The notes under the pieces are model-generated. The model was not told the DNA's origin. It saw nothing but the letters and a program-made list of their open reading frames with translations, and did not search any database. The translations under genes and the position numbers were made by a program. Positions 62,349-64,000 of a stretch of DNA of 64,000 nt are shown here, one piece after another (position 1 is the first letter of the stretch; the number at the start of each line of letters is the position of its first letter). The DNA comes from Bacteroidales bacterium M8 (GTDB taxonomy: Bacteria; Bacteroidota; Bacteroidia; Bacteroidales; Muribaculaceae): contig LUJS01000050.1 of assembly GCA_001689495.1 (NCBI GenBank), positions 62,001 through 126,000 on the forward strand, in the 5' to 3' direction.

Positions 62349-62804
62349 TTACTGAGTGCTCAGTACAATGTCAAATGGATTGAGGTCGAACTCTTTGGTG
62401 ATATTCGTGTCATCCTGAGAGGCTTCCATACCGTCTTCAGTGAAGAGACAGCCCTTCAGAGTTACGGTTTCAGTGGTCCAATCCTCAGTTTCAAATTCGT
62501 TTGCAAACGAAATGATGAGGTCGAATTCACCCAGAGCGGTCAAAGAACCTCGGAGAGCTCGCAACTGTACCTGAGCGTTGTAGTCCAGAGTGATGGAAGC
62601 AGTGTACTCCCAGTTGCCAAAGCCTCGGTTTACAGGCTTGCCGCCAAGACCATAGTTGGTCTTCACATTCCATTTACGGTTCCATTTGATGCCTGTGACA
62701 CCTTGGAGCACAATGGAATTGGCATTGGCAGAACCGGTAAGAGCCGGAGCGGTCAACTCAATCATAGCCCACGAATAGGCGACGTTATTTACGATTGTTG
62801 CCAT
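62349..62804 (-). CDS. Major tail tube protein
   Basis: A 151-residue protein between the sheath and chaperone genes. It starts MATIVNNVAYSWAMIELT. Predominantly beta, with GVTGIKWNRKWNVKTNYGLG, GFGNWEYTASITLDY and FANEFETEDWTTETVTLKGC strands, consistent with the hexameric tube ring of contractile tails. Length is in the range of this family (about 150 residues). It is separated from the sheath by six bases. Confidence 0.82.
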   Translation of the reverse strand: MATIVNNVAYSWAMIELTAPALTGSANANSIVLQGVTGIKWNRKWNVKTNYGLGGKPVNRGFGNWEYTASITLDYNAQVQLRALRGSLTALGEFDLIISFANEFETEDWTTETVTLKGCLFTEDGMEASQDDTNITKEFDLNPFDIVLSTQ

Positions 62805-62810
62805 TGATTA

Positions 62811-64000
62811 TTAGGATTGAGAAAGCGCAAAGCCTTCAGTTACCTCGATAATCTTCGAGTGACCCATAGGAATGAGCGAGTAGCTGAGGATGAGCTTGTC
62901 GTTTTTCAAGATATTCTGGTTAGCAGGGATGGTGATCGAGCCAATGCCGCTTACCTCTTCGTTGTCCACCATAGCCTGAAGGACATCATTTACAAGATTA
63001 TGGAACATTGTGATATGTGCTGCCGAGAGTTGTCCAGTTGCAGGGTCAACCTTAATCTTATAGTTTACATAAGGAAGGAGAACCTGACGAACAGAGCGGC
63101 GAGACTTGTTAATCACACGGTTGCGCGAGATGCTGCGATAGTCACCGTCCGAGCATGTGCCGTCACCATTGAAGAATACCTGACCTTCGCGACCTGCATA
63201 TTTCATCAGGAAGATGTAGCCAAGGTCATCAAGAGTGTCGAGCTGCTTGGGCGATAGAGCTGCGTAACGCATCGAATTTTTGAGGGCATCGCCTTCCAAT
63301 GTGCAATCGCCAAAACCAAACTCGATGTCTGGGAAGTAATTACCAACATTGCAATTCATTACACAACCGATGTTGTCTGCAACATTCATGGATGCCAGCA
63401 AACCGAGGATTGCACCTACGTTACCTACTGGGGTCTTGCTTTCAAGCGCAAGCTGCATTGCACGAACTTCGCTGTCCAGACCCTGACCGAGTGCTACGGC
63501 TACATAGCGGCAATCAACGATGCAAGAAGGAATCTTGCTAAAGACTACAGTTGTAGCAGAGCCGGTAGCAGTCTTAACCTTTGCAGGGTTGGCGTTAAGC
63601 ACAAATGCTGCCGGTGCATGGAGATCATTTGCCATCGAGTTTGCAACCAACTGAATGTCATCAACAATCTGGATTCCATACTTTTCAGCTGCTGCATCAG
63701 TTTCACGCCACAGAGACTGTTCTGTCCAGATACCGAACTGGTTGATGATACCGCCAGATGCTTGCTGCATTTCTGTCAGTGCATTCCAGTTAGCCGAGCA
63801 ATCTGCGAATGCGATAAACAAACGACCAGTGCCACCGTTCAATTTGAAGAAGTGTTCGATATGATAGTACGGGATGCCAAAGAGGAAGTCTTTGCTGCTA
63901 CCGTCTTCCGTTTCGCCAGTATAGGCTTTAATGCCAAGAGCAGCAACATCGTCCATGTTGTTGAGCTCAATTACTGCGTCTTTCAAGCTATCGGCCATCT
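62811..64000 (-). CDS. Tail sheath protein (probably cut by window edge)
   Basis: At least 395 residues of a contractile sheath protein, DUF2586-like. It contains AALGIKAYTGETEDGSSKDF, YYHIEHFFKLNGGTGRLFIA, RAVRQ-like IRSVRQVLLPYVNYKIKVDP and a C-terminal INQNILKNDKLILSYSLIPM-type region. The ATG at 63998 could be internal: sheaths of this type have about 40-60 residues before the first conserved HISEFF-like part, and only two bases remain to the edge. I treat it as continuing beyond the window. Confidence 0.8.
   Translation of the reverse strand, partial: MADSLKDAVIELNNMDDVAALGIKAYTGETEDGSSKDFLFGIPYYHIEHFFKLNGGTGRLFIAFADCSANWNALTEMQQASGGIINQFGIWTEQSLWRETDAAAEKYGIQIVDDIQLVANSMANDLHAPAAFVLNANPAKVKTATGSATTVVFSKIPSCIVDCRYVAVALGQGLDSEVRAMQLALESKTPVGNVGAILGLLASMNVADNIGCVMNCNVGNYFPDIEFGFGDCTLEGDALKNSMRYAALSPKQLDTLDDLGYIFLMKYAGREGQVFFNGDGTCSDGDYRSISRNRVINKSRRSVRQVLLPYVNYKIKVDPATGQLSAAHITMFHNLVNDVLQAMVDNEEVSGIGSITIPANQNILKNDKLILSYSLIPMGHSKIIEVTEGFALSQS

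Larger units (their letters stand above)
10200..64000 (-). mobile_element. Large contractile-tailed phage genome / prophage (partial, left boundary approximate)
   Basis: From about 10.3 kb to the right edge all genes lie on the minus strand and are phage-like: lysis, terminase small subunit, replisome, recombination, nucleotide metabolism, DGR, baseplate, tape measure, tube and sheath. GC content drops at the boundary. The left end lies between the small-RNA terminator (9999) and the first phage terminator (10286). No integrase, transposase or obvious direct repeat is visible here, so I cannot state the integration mechanism or the att site. A chimeric assembly is the main alternative to a prophage. 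Confidence 0.8.

Noticed and set aside
1..64000. CRISPR arrays, rRNA genes, insertion sequences or phage tRNAs
   Set aside because: I saw no regularly spaced repeats, no rRNA sequence, no transposase motifs and no cloverleaf other than tRNA-Gly at 1088-1160.

Overview
This window joins the end of a Bacteroidales chromosome segment (about 1-9,950) to a large contractile-tailed (myovirus-type) phage genome (about 10,200 to the right edge). The host assignment rests on the promoter grammar (a -7 box TAnnTTTG, with a -33 box near TTTG at 19-21 nt spacing where one is visible), on the near absence of Shine-Dalgarno sites, and on the gene content (GIN/DUF2807 lipoprotein-like protein, two half-size chromate transporters, DusB, FolC). 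A gut Muribaculaceae-like bacterium is my best guess, by inference only. The chromosomal genes are visibly GC-rich and the phage genes are clearly lower in GC.

Chromosomal part. A partial arginine decarboxylase (speA) runs off the left edge. A tRNA-Gly(CCC) with its own promoter and terminator follows. Just behind the tRNA lies a small lower-GC defence island in the same direction: a putative type II restriction endonuclease, a SPPY-type DNA methyltransferase and a MntA/HepT (nucleotidyltransferase/HEPN) toxin-antitoxin pair. Next comes a minus-strand block: flippase, DUF2807 protein, dusB, folC and two chromate-transporter halves. At the boundary is a previously unlabelled structured RNA candidate (9,961-10,150, minus strand) with a -7 promoter box and an intrinsic terminator.

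Phage part. Every gene is on the minus strand, so it is read from right to left. From the right edge: tail sheath (cut), tail tube, tail assembly chaperone with a classic -1 frameshift heptamer, tape measure, baseplate hub and spike, fibre-like proteins, and a complete diversity-generating retroelement (DGR). The DGR has a 1,993-residue target with a C-terminal variable repeat, a hairpin, avd, a template repeat and a reverse transcriptase. More baseplate and fibre genes follow. Then come nucleotide metabolism (ThyX, NrdD, NrdG), an ssDNA-binding-like protein, an SbcC/SbcD (gp46/gp47) pair, a RuvC-like resolvase, an ECF-like sigma factor, DnaB-like helicase, primase and a replicative DNA polymerase III alpha split into two genes around a Pif1-like helicase. 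The left end has a proofreading exonuclease, a small kinase, terminase small subunit and lysis genes. No integrase, portal, capsid or large terminase gene is in view; these should lie to the right.

The most unusual item is the split polymerase. The N-terminal half ends in about 75 residues that read like the N-terminal part of an intein (Hint fold), and the C-terminal half begins with about 30 residues that read like the C-terminal part. The catalytic residues are gone (no Cys1, TxxH replaced by DVDA, no terminal His-Asn). It looks like a fossil split intein whose halves may now serve as a docking domain for a two-chain polymerase. The DGR is also notable. All 16 TR/VR differences are at template adenines, a 10-bp hairpin follows the VR, the RT has FVND where YxDD is expected, and the template repeat lies inside an open frame continuous with the RT.
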